31,688 bases of DNA, taken from the NCBI GenBank assembly GCA_937888765.1, contig CALASU010000211.1, forward strand, positions 1 through 31,688, given 5' to 3'. The position numbers were made by a program, and so were the translations under genes. Below the pieces are notes generated by a model. It did no database searches. It was given only the letters and a program-made list of their open reading frames with translations, and was not told the origin of the DNA. How positions within the stretch are numbered: the stretch's first letter is position 1; each line of letters opens with the position of its first letter. This document shows positions 23,040 through 31,378 of this stretch, piece after piece. This stretch comes from an uncultured Clostridia bacterium. GTDB lineage: Bacteria; Bacillota; Clostridia; Lachnospirales; Anaerotignaceae.

Positions 23040-24036
23040 CCTTTCCGCCCTTCATGATAACAACTTCGCCGCGTTCTTCCAGACTTCTGATGACACCTAC
23101 GATACGCTGCTGAGCATCTTCAACGTCTTTCAGGCGGACATTAACAGTGATTTCGAGGTCGGACTTGATATTTTCAGCCATACGAGAGGATACGTTTGCA
23201 AAGATGATGTTTGCAACCTCTGCGGTAGAGCCTTTGAGGGCAAGCACGATATCCTTCTGGTCGCAGTCACGCAGGAAACGCTGAATAGATCTTGCGTCCA
23301 TTGTAGTGATATCTTCGAATACGAACATCTTCTTGCGGATTTCTGCAGACAGTTCTTCGTCCTGTCTGTCCAGACCTTCGAAGATATTCTTTTCGTTGCT
23401 TCTGTCCATGTTGTTGATAACTTCTGCGATATAATCCACACCGCCAACGTGTGTAAAGTCCGTTGTAAGGATTGTGGAGAATTTTTTCTGCATTTCGATT
23501 TCCACCAGTTTGATCGCTTCGGGCGAAGCACTGTCCATTTTCGCAATGCAGGTAACTACCTTCAGACGTTTTTCTTCCGGCAGCATCACAATGACATCTG
23601 CCGCCTGATTTGGCTCTGCATAGGAAAGCACCAGTGCAATGGTCTGCGGTCTTTCATGCTGCAAAATGGAGAACAGATTTTTGCTGTTCGTTTTGCTCAG
23701 GAAAGAGAAGGGCATAACCTTCAGAGACTTGGAAACCTTCTGCAGCAGCATACTTGCTGTTTCTTCGCCAAATGCCTTTTCCAGAACCTGACGTGCATAC
23801 TCGATACCGCCGTCGGCAACAACTTTCTGCGTCAGACACTCTTTATAAAATTCATCCAGAATCCCTTCGGTTTCCTCTGCCCTCAGATGTCCCAGCTTGG
23901 CAACCTCTACCGTAAGGCGTTCCAGATCTTCCTGTCCTAAATATTTGTAAATCTGTGATGCTTTATCAACACCCAAGGAAACGATGACGGCCGCCGCTTT
24001 CCGCTCGGGCGTCATTTTCTCAGCCACTTCAGCCAT
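23023..24036 (-). CDS. fliG: Motor switch protein FliG
   Basis: 337 residues from ATG 24036, which has AGGAG 9 nt upstream; the ATG at 24045 is too close to that site. The usual N, middle and C domains are present. The middle-domain motif normally EHPQ reads ERPQ at 128-131 (LQHERPQTIALVLSYAEPNQ). The C-terminal torque helix shows charged residues in DARSIQRFLRDCDQKDIVLA. FliG binds FliF at the membrane and meets MotA. It overlaps fliF by 8 bp. Confidence 0.96.
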   Translation of the reverse strand: MAEVAEKMTPERKAAAVIVSLGVDKASQIYKYLGQEDLERLTVEVAKLGHLRAEETEGILDEFYKECLTQKVVADGGIEYARQVLEKAFGEETASMLLQKVSKSLKVMPFSFLSKTNSKNLFSILQHERPQTIALVLSYAEPNQAADVIVMLPEEKRLKVVTCIAKMDSASPEAIKLVEIEMQKKFSTILTTDFTHVGGVDYIAEVINNMDRSNEKNIFEGLDRQDEELSAEIRKKMFVFEDITTMDARSIQRFLRDCDQKDIVLALKGSTAEVANIIFANVSSRMAENIKSDLEITVNVRLKDVEDAQQRIVGVIRSLEERGEVVIMKGGKGDIIA

Positions 24037-25729
24037 CCTGTTCATCTCCTTTCAGCCAGCGTTTCAGAAGCTGTGCAACAATTTCAGGGTTTTCTTCTGT
24101 AAAGCCTCTGATCTTGTTCTTCAGTTCCATACCACGTTCATTTCTCAGATTCAGCAGGTCTTCATTGAAGTCCATAGCATCCCAGCCATCCATATCTGCT
24201 GCCTGACCCATCATTCTTGCTGCTGCTTCGTTTCTGAGCAGTGCTTCTTCTTTCAGACGCTGCAGCTCTGCTTCCTGCAGTGCAGCTTCTTCTGCCGCAG
24301 CTGCTTCTGCTGCCGCTGCCTCTGCTGCCAGACGTTTCTTTTTCCTGCTGCGCAGTACCAGAATAATGATGATAATCAGCAGTAACAATACCCCTGCCGC
24401 GATTGCCGCAATCAGCATTACCTGTTCCTGAGACAATGTAAAGTTACCGATTGTAAATGTTTTCTGTTCGGGTTCTTCTACAACTTCACTGAAGAAAGGT
24501 GCATTCAGCACTTCGATTTTTTCATTCTGTACTTCCTGACGGATGCCCGCCGCTTTCGCAACCAGAGAAATCAGTTCTTCTTTTGTCAGTCCGCCAAGTG
24601 TCTGCCCGTCAATGATAACTGCCACAGACAGGTCTGTCAGGTCACCTGCCTGTATCTCTGTCTGTTCCTTCAGCTGGTCTACCAGATAGTTGATGTCCCC
24701 TGTTGCGCCGATATAGTTTTCGGAGCCGTCAGACATGATCTGCGTATAAACAGGGATGTCAGAATTTGTTTCTGTTCCCGGCACGCCGCCGTTTGCCGCA
24801 TCATCACGGTTGATTTCCCATCCGGTATTTTCATTGGAAACAACACCGGTATTCTTATCAGGATTTTCCGCGGAATAGTTGATGATTTCCCGCAGCTTCT
24901 TATTTACATCTACTTCTGCCTTTACAGATACCTGGAAATGACCCTGACCGTAAATAGGCAGCAGCAGATTGTTAACTTCAGTTCTGATCTTATTTTCAAT
25001 TTCTTTTTCCAAAGACAGCTTCAGTTCACTTGCCAGTGTCTGATTTTTCCCATCTTCTTCTTTTACCGAAACATCAATGCCATTACAGATAACAGCCACA
25101 TTCTCGAATTCTACTTCGGGAACACTCTTGGACATCAGTCGCTGAATCGCTCTGACTTCTTCCTCGTCAATCAGCTGTCCGTTGTCTGTAATCAATGTTG
25201 CAGAAACCGTAGCCTTCCGTTCGTTTTTATCATTCAGCACGTAACGGCTGTCTTCCCCTAATGCAATGGTTACCTTTGCATCCTTGATATTGGGGAACAG
25301 TTCAATCGTTGCTCCCATTCTTTCCTGCAGATTCAGCAACTGATAATGCGCTTTTTCCGATTCTGTGGAAGTCAGGGAAACATTTTCTGTAAACAGGTCG
25401 TAGGTAAAGCCGCTGTTCGGATACCCTTCATATACCAATTTCGCTTTCAGCGATTCTTCCTGATCTGCAGGCACCAGAATCGTTCCATCTTCCTGATATT
25501 TATAGTTGATTCCATCCTCCTGCAGCTTGCCGATGATTTCACTGGCTTCTTCGCTGCTCAATTCGCTAAAGAGCACCTCATATGGTCTGGTATTGAGCCA
25601 TACAGCCACCCCTACAGACAGCAGAATGCAGAAAACAACGGCGCCGATGATAAGCTTTTTTGTCTTATCACTCAGCGAGGCAGTCTTTTCTTTTACATTC
25701 TGCCATGTATTTAAAAGACGTTCTTTCAC
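24029..25729 (-). CDS. fliF: MS-ring protein FliF
   Basis: 566 residues. Membrane segments are at ~27-47 and ~445-467. The periplasmic-side ring-building domains lie between: RPYEVLFSELSSEEASEIIG, and later NSGFTYDLFTENVSLTSTES with LNLQERMGATIELFPNIKDA. The cytosolic end has an Ala/Glu-rich coil and closes with ENPEIVAQLLKRWLKG, the FliG-binding tail. The start is GTG 25729 with GAGGG 7 nt upstream. It forms the base of the rotor and the housing for FliPQR. Confidence 0.97.
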   Translation of the reverse strand: MKERLLNTWQNVKEKTASLSDKTKKLIIGAVVFCILLSVGVAVWLNTRPYEVLFSELSSEEASEIIGKLQEDGINYKYQEDGTILVPADQEESLKAKLVYEGYPNSGFTYDLFTENVSLTSTESEKAHYQLLNLQERMGATIELFPNIKDAKVTIALGEDSRYVLNDKNERKATVSATLITDNGQLIDEEEVRAIQRLMSKSVPEVEFENVAVICNGIDVSVKEEDGKNQTLASELKLSLEKEIENKIRTEVNNLLLPIYGQGHFQVSVKAEVDVNKKLREIINYSAENPDKNTGVVSNENTGWEINRDDAANGGVPGTETNSDIPVYTQIMSDGSENYIGATGDINYLVDQLKEQTEIQAGDLTDLSVAVIIDGQTLGGLTKEELISLVAKAAGIRQEVQNEKIEVLNAPFFSEVVEEPEQKTFTIGNFTLSQEQVMLIAAIAAGVLLLLIIIIILVLRSRKKKRLAAEAAAAEAAAAEEAALQEAELQRLKEEALLRNEAAARMMGQAADMDGWDAMDFNEDLLNLRNERGMELKNKIRGFTEENPEIVAQLLKRWLKGDEQDG

Positions 25730-25772
25730 TTTTATTCCCTCTCTATATGTATGTCAATGTACTTCAGTTTGC

Positions 25773-26075
25773 TCAGACGTTCATTCTCATGATTTCATTA
25801 TATGCGTCCAGTGCTTTGTTTCTCAGATTCACAAGCATATCCACAGAAGTCTGTGCTTTTGTAGAAGCAATTGTCAGTGTATGAGGATCATCCAGCTGCC
25901 CTGTAGAGAAGAGATACTGTGCTTTTGTAAGCTCATCATCCGTTGTCTTTACATCTTCGATAGCAGACATGAAAATATCTTTAAAGGCATTGCCTTTTTC
26001 CTGCTCGGGTACTTTGAAAAAATCATTTTTCTGTTCGGAAACCTGACTGAATCCGATCATAGGTTCTATAAACAT
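25773..26075 (-). CDS. fliE: Rod-MS ring junction protein FliE
   Basis: 100 residues. The C-terminal half has the family pattern DDPHTLTIASTKAQTSVDML and VNLRNKALDAYNEIMRMNV. FliE links the rod to the MS ring/export channel. GGAGG lies 8-9 nt before ATG. It begins 62 bp after flgC; a 6-bp hairpin (26098-26115) lies in that gap. Confidence 0.94.
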   Translation of the reverse strand: MFIEPMIGFSQVSEQKNDFFKVPEQEKGNAFKDIFMSAIEDVKTTDDELTKAQYLFSTGQLDDPHTLTIASTKAQTSVDMLVNLRNKALDAYNEIMRMNV

Positions 26076-26097
26076 ACTCTATTCCTCCCATTCCGTC

Positions 26098-26115
26098 ACA
26101 CCGCGTTTACGGTGT
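26098..26115 (-). other. Small intercistronic hairpin between flgC and fliE
   Basis: Arms ACACCG (26098-26103) and CGGTGT (26110-26115) pair perfectly with a 6-nt loop, 22 bp upstream of the fliE start. The minus strand has no following U-tract. Confidence 0.35.
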
Positions 26116-26137
26116 CTGTATTTTTTCTTACGGCTGC

Positions 26138-26587
26138 TTATCTGCCAATATCCAAGGCTCTTGCAGACATAGCTTTAAATACATTAAAGGCTGTCAGGGA
26201 TGCATCGTATGCTCTGCTGGCTGCCATTGTATCTACAGTTTCCTTCAGCAGATCCACGTTGGGCATTTCCACATAGCCGTCCGCATCCGCATCGGGATGT
26301 GTGGGATCATATACCCTCTCACCGGGTCTTTCGTCTTCTACGATTTCGGCTACACGCACACCGCCTGTGCGGTCTGTCTGTCTGAGGATTTCCTTATTCA
26401 TATATTTTCTGAATGTATTGTTATCCTGTTCGATTGGCTCAAATACAACCATTTTGCGGCGATAAGGCCCGCCGTTTTCTGTTCTTGTTGTATTGGCGTT
26501 TGTAATATTTTCAGATGCGATGTCCATACGCATCCATTGTGCCGTCATACCGGAGGCACAAACATCAAGTGTGCTCAAAAATCCCAT
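26138..26587 (-). CDS. flgC: Flagellar proximal rod protein FlgC
   Basis: 149 residues. The N-terminal heptad helix ends MRMDIASENITNANTTRTEN with the GGPYRRK segment typical of FlgC; the C-terminus has PNVDLLKETVDTMAASRAYD. GGAGG is near 10 nt before ATG. It assembles with FlgB just above FliE. It lies 58 bp after flgB. Confidence 0.95.
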   Translation of the reverse strand: MGFLSTLDVCASGMTAQWMRMDIASENITNANTTRTENGGPYRRKMVVFEPIEQDNNTFRKYMNKEILRQTDRTGGVRVAEIVEDERPGERVYDPTHPDADADGYVEMPNVDLLKETVDTMAASRAYDASLTAFNVFKAMSARALDIGR

Positions 26588-26645
26588 TTGCTACTCCTCC
26601 TTTTCGTGCAAACTCTTTTTCTTTTGTAAAAATGCAGCAGACTTA

Positions 26646-27029
26646 TTACTGACCTTTGATTGCAGTACGCAGCCTTGTAAAATCATCACTGATTGCTCTG
26701 ACTGCATATTCATACTGAATGCCGGTCTTTGCCAGTTCTGCATTTTCCGCAACGATATCTACGTTACTTTCATCCAGCTTGTTCATCTCACCTTCTGTTC
26801 TGTGCACTCTGGGTGCAGCATGAGCAATTCTTTCCCGAATGTCTTTTGCCTTTGTGGAACGCATTTTCCCAATCTGTTCACGCAGTTCTTCCTCAAAGGT
26901 TACATAGCTGCTTTTGAAATTTGGTGTTTCACTGTTTGCAATGTTATTGGCAGAAACCTCCTGCTTTTTCCAAAGATAGTCAATGGACTTTTCTGTCAGA
27001 AACATAGAGTTAGTGGACCATAATGACAT
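26646..27029 (-). CDS. flgB: Flagellar proximal rod protein FlgB
   Basis: 127 residues from ATG 27029 (MSLWSTNSMFLTEKSIDYLW), with GGGGAGG 8 nt upstream; a GTG at 27038 is in frame but adjoins that site. The rod family motif ANNIANSETPNFKSSYVTFE and the C-terminal NVDIVAENAELAKTGIQYEY are clear. It is the first gene of the fla/che operon and marks its 5' end. Confidence 0.95.
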   Translation of the reverse strand: MSLWSTNSMFLTEKSIDYLWKKQEVSANNIANSETPNFKSSYVTFEEELREQIGKMRSTKAKDIRERIAHAAPRVHRTEGEMNKLDESNVDIVAENAELAKTGIQYEYAVRAISDDFTRLRTAIKGQ

Positions 27030-27122
27030 AAACAGCACCTCCCCATCATTAATATTTATTCAGCAACCTGCATAATTATACATAACTACACATGTACACA
27101 TTTATACCATAATACTATATAG

Positions 27123-27151
27123 ATTGTACTTCTATGTACGGGAAATGTCAA
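27123..27151 (-). promoter_or_regulatory. Predicted sigma-A promoter of the fla/che operon
   Basis: On the minus strand TTGACA (27151-27146) and TACAAT (27128-27123) are separated by exactly 17 bp. The start of transcription would fall near 27116, leaving an ~87-nt leader before flgB. A second TTGACA copy (27163-27158) and a perfect 10-bp palindrome (27151-27160) overlap the -35, suggesting a control site. The -35 is a full match and the -10 matches at 5 of 6 positions. Confidence 0.7.
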
Positions 27152-27250
27152 CAAATTTGTCAAACTTTGCTGATTTTATTAGGGTTTTTAATCTTAAAAT
27201 TTTTCCAATCTCTAATAATTCTGTTCATGTATTTTTTTGTTTCAAAACGA

Positions 27251-27280
27251 AGAGAGATACGGTATAAACCGCACCTCTCT
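27251..27280 (-). terminator. Hairpin downstream of the FtsA-like gene, possible terminator
   Basis: Arms 27251-27263 and 27268-27280 pair over 13 positions (two G-U in the minus-strand RNA) with a 4-nt loop. The minus strand continues TCGTTTTGAAACAAAAAAA, so the U-run is short and it may be leaky. It lies ~45 bp after the stop and upstream of the fla/che promoter. Confidence 0.5.
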
Positions 27281-27325
27281 CTATATGTATTTTCTATGTA
27301 TTTTTAAATTTTTCTAAAGAAAGGA

Positions 27326-29551
27326 TCATTCTTCCTTTTCATAAATGGAGATCACATCACCTGCAAACAGGGGCTGCTGGAAGTATCCGTTTGTACCGTT
27401 TACAAGCAGTACAACCTCCCCTTTCAGGTTGCTGAAGTCCACACCGGAATACTGCAGCATATCCATCAGCAGATAAGGATTGCTTTTTTCTCTGCGTACC
27501 AGTGTCAGAGGCTTATCGTTCAATGTGAAAGTAACGCCCAGACTGGGAGGCAGTTCCACAGACTGATGCACCAGAGGTACTTCGGCAGATGTTTCAGGTG
27601 CCGCAGATGCCGCAGGTGTTTCCACGAGCTTCAAAACAGGCTCCGCAGATGCTTCTGTTTTTACGGGTTCTTCGATCTTCACAGCTTCTTCTGCGGGTTC
27701 TTCCGCTTTTACAGGCACTTCTGCAGGCTTCTGTGCAGGTACGATGACTGTTGTTTTGATTTCGGAAGTTTTGGGTGCAGAAGTCGCAATGGGAGCAACC
27801 GCCGCAATGGGGATCATATCTTCCATTACGGAAACGTGCTCGGGAACCGTTTCCACCACTTCTTCCACAGCCTCTGTTTCTGCCGCCAGTCTTGCCGCTT
27901 CTGCCGCCTGTTCTGCCCACTGCATGGACGCTTCTGTCACATCGAAAGTAACTTTATCGCCGAAACGCAGTACTGTCTGCAGAGAAGTCACTGCTTCGCC
28001 GTTCAGACAGATATTGTCTGCACCGATGATACCTTCCAGATCCTCCAGTTTCACTTCAGGTGTCGCACCGTTTACCGCAGGCTGGAATGCAATCATATCG
28101 CCCGCATTTACCATATCGGACAGCTTGCCTTCTTCGCCGTTGATGGTCAGCACAGCAGGCTCTGCAGGTGTTGCAGGGAACACCACACGTTTACCGTTTA
28201 CAGTCACAGCAACATTTTTGCCCGCACGTCCGATCATATCCTGATATGCATAGCCGTTCATCATCAGCAGGTCACGCACATTGAACACACCGCTGCGGAA
28301 CAGCTTTGCAGGTTTGCCGTTCAGAATAATCTGGAAACTGTCGTTGATCAGATTCAGCCCCGCAGAAATCATAATCCCCAGAGGTGTTGCATATTCGGGA
28401 TTATTCAGGTCATATTTTTCAGAGAATGCGTGGGTTTTGAAGTTGTTGCCAGCAATCCCCACACGGTTGGGTGTCATTTCCAGACTTTCAATCACGCCTT
28501 CACGCAGACCCTTCAGACGGCTGCCGCCGCCGGAAAGAAATACCGCAGAGGGCACACCGCCGTTGACTTCCTTGATTTTTTCGGAAATTTCATGACACAG
28601 CTTCGCTGTTGTCTTATTGATACAGCTCATTAGATGATCATAAGGAATGGTCTGTTCAAAGCCCAGCACATCCATAAATACGATATCTTCACGGTTTTCC
28701 AGACGCATCTTGATATCTTCCGCTGTGCGGAAGTCCACCAGATACTCTTTCATAATGGTTTCTGTGATTTCATCACCCGCAATTGTCGCCATGGTATACC
28801 CGATGACACTGCCGTCCCTGCAGGCTGCAATATCGGAAGTACCCGCACCAATATCTGCCAGTGCCAGATTCAGCAGACGCAGTTCTTCGGGGATAACCGC
28901 ATTGATCGCCGCAATGGGTTCCAGTGTGATACTCGCCACTTCCAGACCGATTTTGTGCATGGTAGTATACAGACTTTCCACAACTTCGCCGGGCAGGAAT
29001 GTCGCAATGATATCCACACGGATCACTTTGCCGTGGTGGTCTTTCAGACTGGACATGATGTAATCATCCAGATAATACTGACAGATAGAATAGCCTGCCA
29101 GATAGAAACGGCGGTCCATATCCTCTGCACCGCTTTCTCTTGCAAAAGTTTCTTCTGCCGCACTGATTGCGCCCGCTTCCAGTCTGCTCACGATTTCTTC
29201 TGTAATCAGCTGTACTTCGGGTAATTCCATTTCAAAGGTTACACGCTGTGTGCGCAGCGCACGACCGGCCGCCGCAATATGTACACGCTTCAGCTCCACA
29301 TCCAGCTGTTTTTCCAGTCCTTTTTTTACTGTTGCCGCAACTGCCGCAACCTTATCAATATTTTCAATCTGACCGTCGATCATGGTACGTCTTGCGTGTT
29401 CCGCTTTTTCGATGCCCAGAATATTCACTTTGCCATCTTCCAGACAGCCCACCATACCGATGATACTGCGTGTACCGATGTCCAGTGCAAAAATCACTTT
29501 ATTTCCAAGGTCTTCCTCCTTGCGAGGTTTTCTCATTTCCAGATCTTCCAT
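27326..29551 (-). CDS. Large FtsA/PilM-like actin-fold ATPase with a C-terminal extension
   Basis: 741 residues; FtsA is usually ~420. Residues ~18-400 are the FtsA-type ATPase: phosphate-1 loop FALDIGTRSI (21-30), an SHS2-like insert with LKRVHIAAAGRALRTQRVTF (~88-107), phosphate-2 loop LADIGAGTSDIA (231-242) and adenosine loop FLSGGGSRLKGL (338-349). No amphipathic FtsA membrane tail is seen. Residues ~405-537 resemble small beta-grasp-like units (VTVNGKRVVF, LTINGEEGKLSDMVNAGD). Residues ~543-670 are an Ala/Glu/Pro-rich linker. Residues ~672-741 are a last unit (VTFTLNDKPLTLV to LFAGDVISIYEKEE). GGAGGGG lies upstream of ATG. Its position directly before flgB hints at a link to motility or cell shape; the true role is unknown. 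Confidence 0.75.
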   Translation of the reverse strand: MEDLEMRKPRKEEDLGNKVIFALDIGTRSIIGMVGCLEDGKVNILGIEKAEHARRTMIDGQIENIDKVAAVAATVKKGLEKQLDVELKRVHIAAAGRALRTQRVTFEMELPEVQLITEEIVSRLEAGAISAAEETFARESGAEDMDRRFYLAGYSICQYYLDDYIMSSLKDHHGKVIRVDIIATFLPGEVVESLYTTMHKIGLEVASITLEPIAAINAVIPEELRLLNLALADIGAGTSDIAACRDGSVIGYTMATIAGDEITETIMKEYLVDFRTAEDIKMRLENREDIVFMDVLGFEQTIPYDHLMSCINKTTAKLCHEISEKIKEVNGGVPSAVFLSGGGSRLKGLREGVIESLEMTPNRVGIAGNNFKTHAFSEKYDLNNPEYATPLGIMISAGLNLINDSFQIILNGKPAKLFRSGVFNVRDLLMMNGYAYQDMIGRAGKNVAVTVNGKRVVFPATPAEPAVLTINGEEGKLSDMVNAGDMIAFQPAVNGATPEVKLEDLEGIIGADNICLNGEAVTSLQTVLRFGDKVTFDVTEASMQWAEQAAEAARLAAETEAVEEVVETVPEHVSVMEDMIPIAAVAPIATSAPKTSEIKTTVIVPAQKPAEVPVKAEEPAEEAVKIEEPVKTEASAEPVLKLVETPAASAAPETSAEVPLVHQSVELPPSLGVTFTLNDKPLTLVRREKSNPYLLMDMLQYSGVDFSNLKGEVVLLVNGTNGYFQQPLFAGDVISIYEKEE

Positions 29552-29615
29552 AATTCCCCTCCATCTTATTCGTTTTGAAAAGATCGAAATTCAAAAAATT
29601 ACCGATAATATGCTT

Positions 29616-29624
29616 ATTGTATCA
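29616..29624 (-). promoter_or_regulatory. Candidate extended -10 promoter of the FtsA-like gene
   Basis: The minus strand reads TG-A-TACAAT (29624-29616), an extended -10 element about 65 bp from the start codon and just downstream of the aminotransferase terminator. No strong -35 is found at 16-18 bp; the TG extension could compensate. Confidence 0.4.
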
Positions 29625-29659
29625 GAAAAATGGGGAAGTTGCATCAAAATGCATAAAAA

Positions 29660-29688
29660 AAGAGGCAAAACTTAAAGTTTTGCCTCTT
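29660..29688 (-). terminator. Intrinsic terminator of the aminotransferase gene
   Basis: A perfect 13-bp stem (29660-29672 with 29676-29688) with a 3-nt loop is followed on the minus strand by a run of T residues (29653-29660). It lies about 50 bp after the stop codon and separates this gene from the FtsA-like gene. Confidence 0.92.
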
Positions 29689-29737
29689 GGGTTTACATTA
29701 CTTCTTTACGTCTAAAGACGAAATCGCTATGTAAAAA

Positions 29738-30928
29738 TTATTTCAGGTTTGCTTTCAGTACTTCTGCAATTTTTGTGATACCTTCAACGATTTTTTCTTC
29801 AGGCATGCAGGAGTAGTTCAGACGGAAGTGGTTTTCTTTACCGCCGTTAGGGAAGAAGCTGCCGCCGGGAACGTATGCAACGTTTTTAGCCAGACACTGA
29901 GGAGCGATTGCTTTCGCATCCATGTATTCGGGCAGTACACACCATGTGAACAGACCGCCTTCGGGATGTGTGAATTTCACTTCTTTAGGGAATGTTTCTT
30001 CCATTGTTTTCAGCATAGCGTCTCTTCTCTTAACGTATACTGCTTTGATTTTTTCAACGTGAGCATCCAGATCGTTGTCATCCAGGAACTGAGCAGCGAT
30101 CAGCTGGTCGATTGTGGAAGACTGCAGGTCAGCACCCTGTTTGATGAAGTTGTATTTGCCCAGGATTTCTTTGTTTGTGGAGCAAACCCAACCGATACGC
30201 AGACCGGGAGCGAAGATTTTGGACATTGTACCCAGGAAAATTACCAGGTCTTTTGTATCCATGGATTTCAGGGAAGGCAGGAATTCACCTTCAAAACGCA
30301 GTTCGCCGTAAGGGTTGTCTTCGATTACGGGAATTTCGTATTTGTTTACCAGTTCCATGAATTTTTCTCTTCTTTCCATTGTCCAAGTTTTACCTGTGGG
30401 GTTCTGGAAGTCAGGGATAACGTAAATCATTTTTACGTTTTCTGTTGTAGCCAGGATTTTGTCCAGTTCTTCGGGGATCATACCGTCATCATCTGTAGGA
30501 ACTTCGATGAATGTAGGTTCGCAAGCTTTGAAAGCGTTCAGAGCACCCAGATAGGAAGGGCTTTCTACCAGAACTACATCGCCGGGGTTCAGGAATACGC
30601 GAGCGGAGAAGTCCAGACCCTGCTGGGAACCGGATGTGATCAGAATGTTTTCGATACCAACGTTGATGTTGTTTTTCGCTGCCATTCTCTTAACGATGTG
30701 TGTACGCAGAGATGCGAAACCGTCTGTACCTGTGTACTGCAGAGCTGTTCTACCCATGTTGTCCATTACTTTGCAAGCTGCTTCTTTAACGCCTTCTGTA
30801 GGGAACAGTTCGGGAGCGGGCATACCGCCAGCGAAAGAGATAACTTCGGGTTTAGCTGTCAGTGCCAGCAGTTCTCTGATTTCGGAGCCTTTCAGCAGGC
30901 TCATTCTGTCTGCAAATTTTACTGCCAT
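29738..30928 (-). CDS. PLP-dependent class I/II aminotransferase
   Basis: 396 residues, fold type I. The Schiff-base Lys is K237 in FLGTMSKIFAPGLRIGW; N176 in PDFQNPTGK and D204/Y207 in VIEDNPYGEL position the cofactor; the substrate-carboxylate Arg lies in HFRLNYSC near the end. The sequence is most like the LysN/2-aminoadipate and aromatic or branched-chain group without an HTH domain, so it is not a MocR regulator. The exact amino acid cannot be told. Codon use is strongly biased to a small set of codons (ctg, gct, aac, gaa, aaa), unlike the fla genes, which suggests high expression. It has its own promoter and terminator, and AAAGGAGG before ATG. Confidence 0.88.
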   Translation of the reverse strand: MAVKFADRMSLLKGSEIRELLALTAKPEVISFAGGMPAPELFPTEGVKEAACKVMDNMGRTALQYTGTDGFASLRTHIVKRMAAKNNINVGIENILITSGSQQGLDFSARVFLNPGDVVLVESPSYLGALNAFKACEPTFIEVPTDDDGMIPEELDKILATTENVKMIYVIPDFQNPTGKTWTMERREKFMELVNKYEIPVIEDNPYGELRFEGEFLPSLKSMDTKDLVIFLGTMSKIFAPGLRIGWVCSTNKEILGKYNFIKQGADLQSSTIDQLIAAQFLDDNDLDAHVEKIKAVYVKRRDAMLKTMEETFPKEVKFTHPEGGLFTWCVLPEYMDAKAIAPQCLAKNVAYVPGGSFFPNGGKENHFRLNYSCMPEEKIVEGITKIAEVLKANLK

Positions 30929-30996
30929 TGGAATCGTCCTCCTTTAATTAAAAAGAAAATAATTTATATGTTTGGCCGGATAACTGAAAATCCAAC

Positions 30997-31015
30997 CATT
31001 TTCATCGGGAAAATG
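30997..31015 (-). other. Small hairpin in the aminotransferase leader
   Basis: CATTTTC (30997-31003) and GAAAATG (31009-31015) form a 7-bp perfect stem with a 5-nt loop, midway in the ~106-nt predicted leader. No U-tract and no riboswitch core is seen. Confidence 0.3.
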
Positions 31016-31040
31016 TTTGAAAATTTCCTCCCATAAGGAT

Positions 31041-31069
31041 ATTTAAACACAAATAATAGACAAAGTCAA
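31041..31069 (-). promoter_or_regulatory. Predicted sigma-A promoter of the aminotransferase gene
   Basis: On the minus strand TTGACT (31069-31064) and TTAAAT (31046-31041) are 17 bp apart. The -35 matches 5 of 6. The transcript would start near 31034 and carry an ~106-nt leader. Confidence 0.55.
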
Positions 31070-31252
31070 TCGGTTTTTGGAAATGCCTTCTCTTAAAATC
31101 AACCAAAAACCATACCCCGAAACCATATACTTTGAACAAAACGGATAGAATCTGTCCCGCACCTTTTTGGCGTTTGCTTATGTTCTGCGCCAGAAAATCA
31201 ATGGAAAATTTATAAATTTCTTTATGTTTTCATAACAATTTTATAGAGTTTA

Positions 31253-31261
31253 TGTTATACT
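31253..31261 (+). promoter_or_regulatory. Candidate extended -10 promoter of cdaA
   Basis: TG-T-TATACT lies at 31253-31261, an extended -10. ATAACA (31232-31237) at 18 bp is a weak -35 (4 of 6). The leader would be ~110 nt. Confidence 0.45.
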
Positions 31262-31378
31262 AAAGAATATAGTAGATTTTTTATCAATGTATTGCGGATA
31301 TTTTATCATCTGATCATTGATATTTCAGGAAAAACCAACGCAACCGCATTTTTCACAAAATCAAGGCAGGATGTGACT

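Larger units (their letters stand above)
27030..27325. other. 296-bp region between flgB and the FtsA-like gene
   Basis: This A/T-rich stretch holds the hairpin that follows the upstream gene, the fla/che promoter with its flanking palindromes and direct repeat, and the flgB leader with its GGGGAGG site. No small open frame is convincing, and the leader does not show the conserved core of c-di-GMP riboswitches. Confidence 0.6.
30929..31378. other. 450-bp intergenic region between divergent genes
   Basis: It holds the aminotransferase leader and promoter on the minus strand and the cdaA promoter region on the plus strand. The middle part, ~31075-31200, shows no feature I can support. Confidence 0.6.

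Noticed and set aside
24290..24340. Ala/Glu repeat in the fliF 3' region as a mobile or regulatory repeat
   Set aside because: It encodes a normal Ala/Glu-rich cytosolic coil of FliF.
27030..27116. A c-di-GMP or other riboswitch in the fla/che leader
   Set aside because: The ~87-nt leader is A/T-rich and lacks the conserved GEMM core; only the ribosome binding site is evident.
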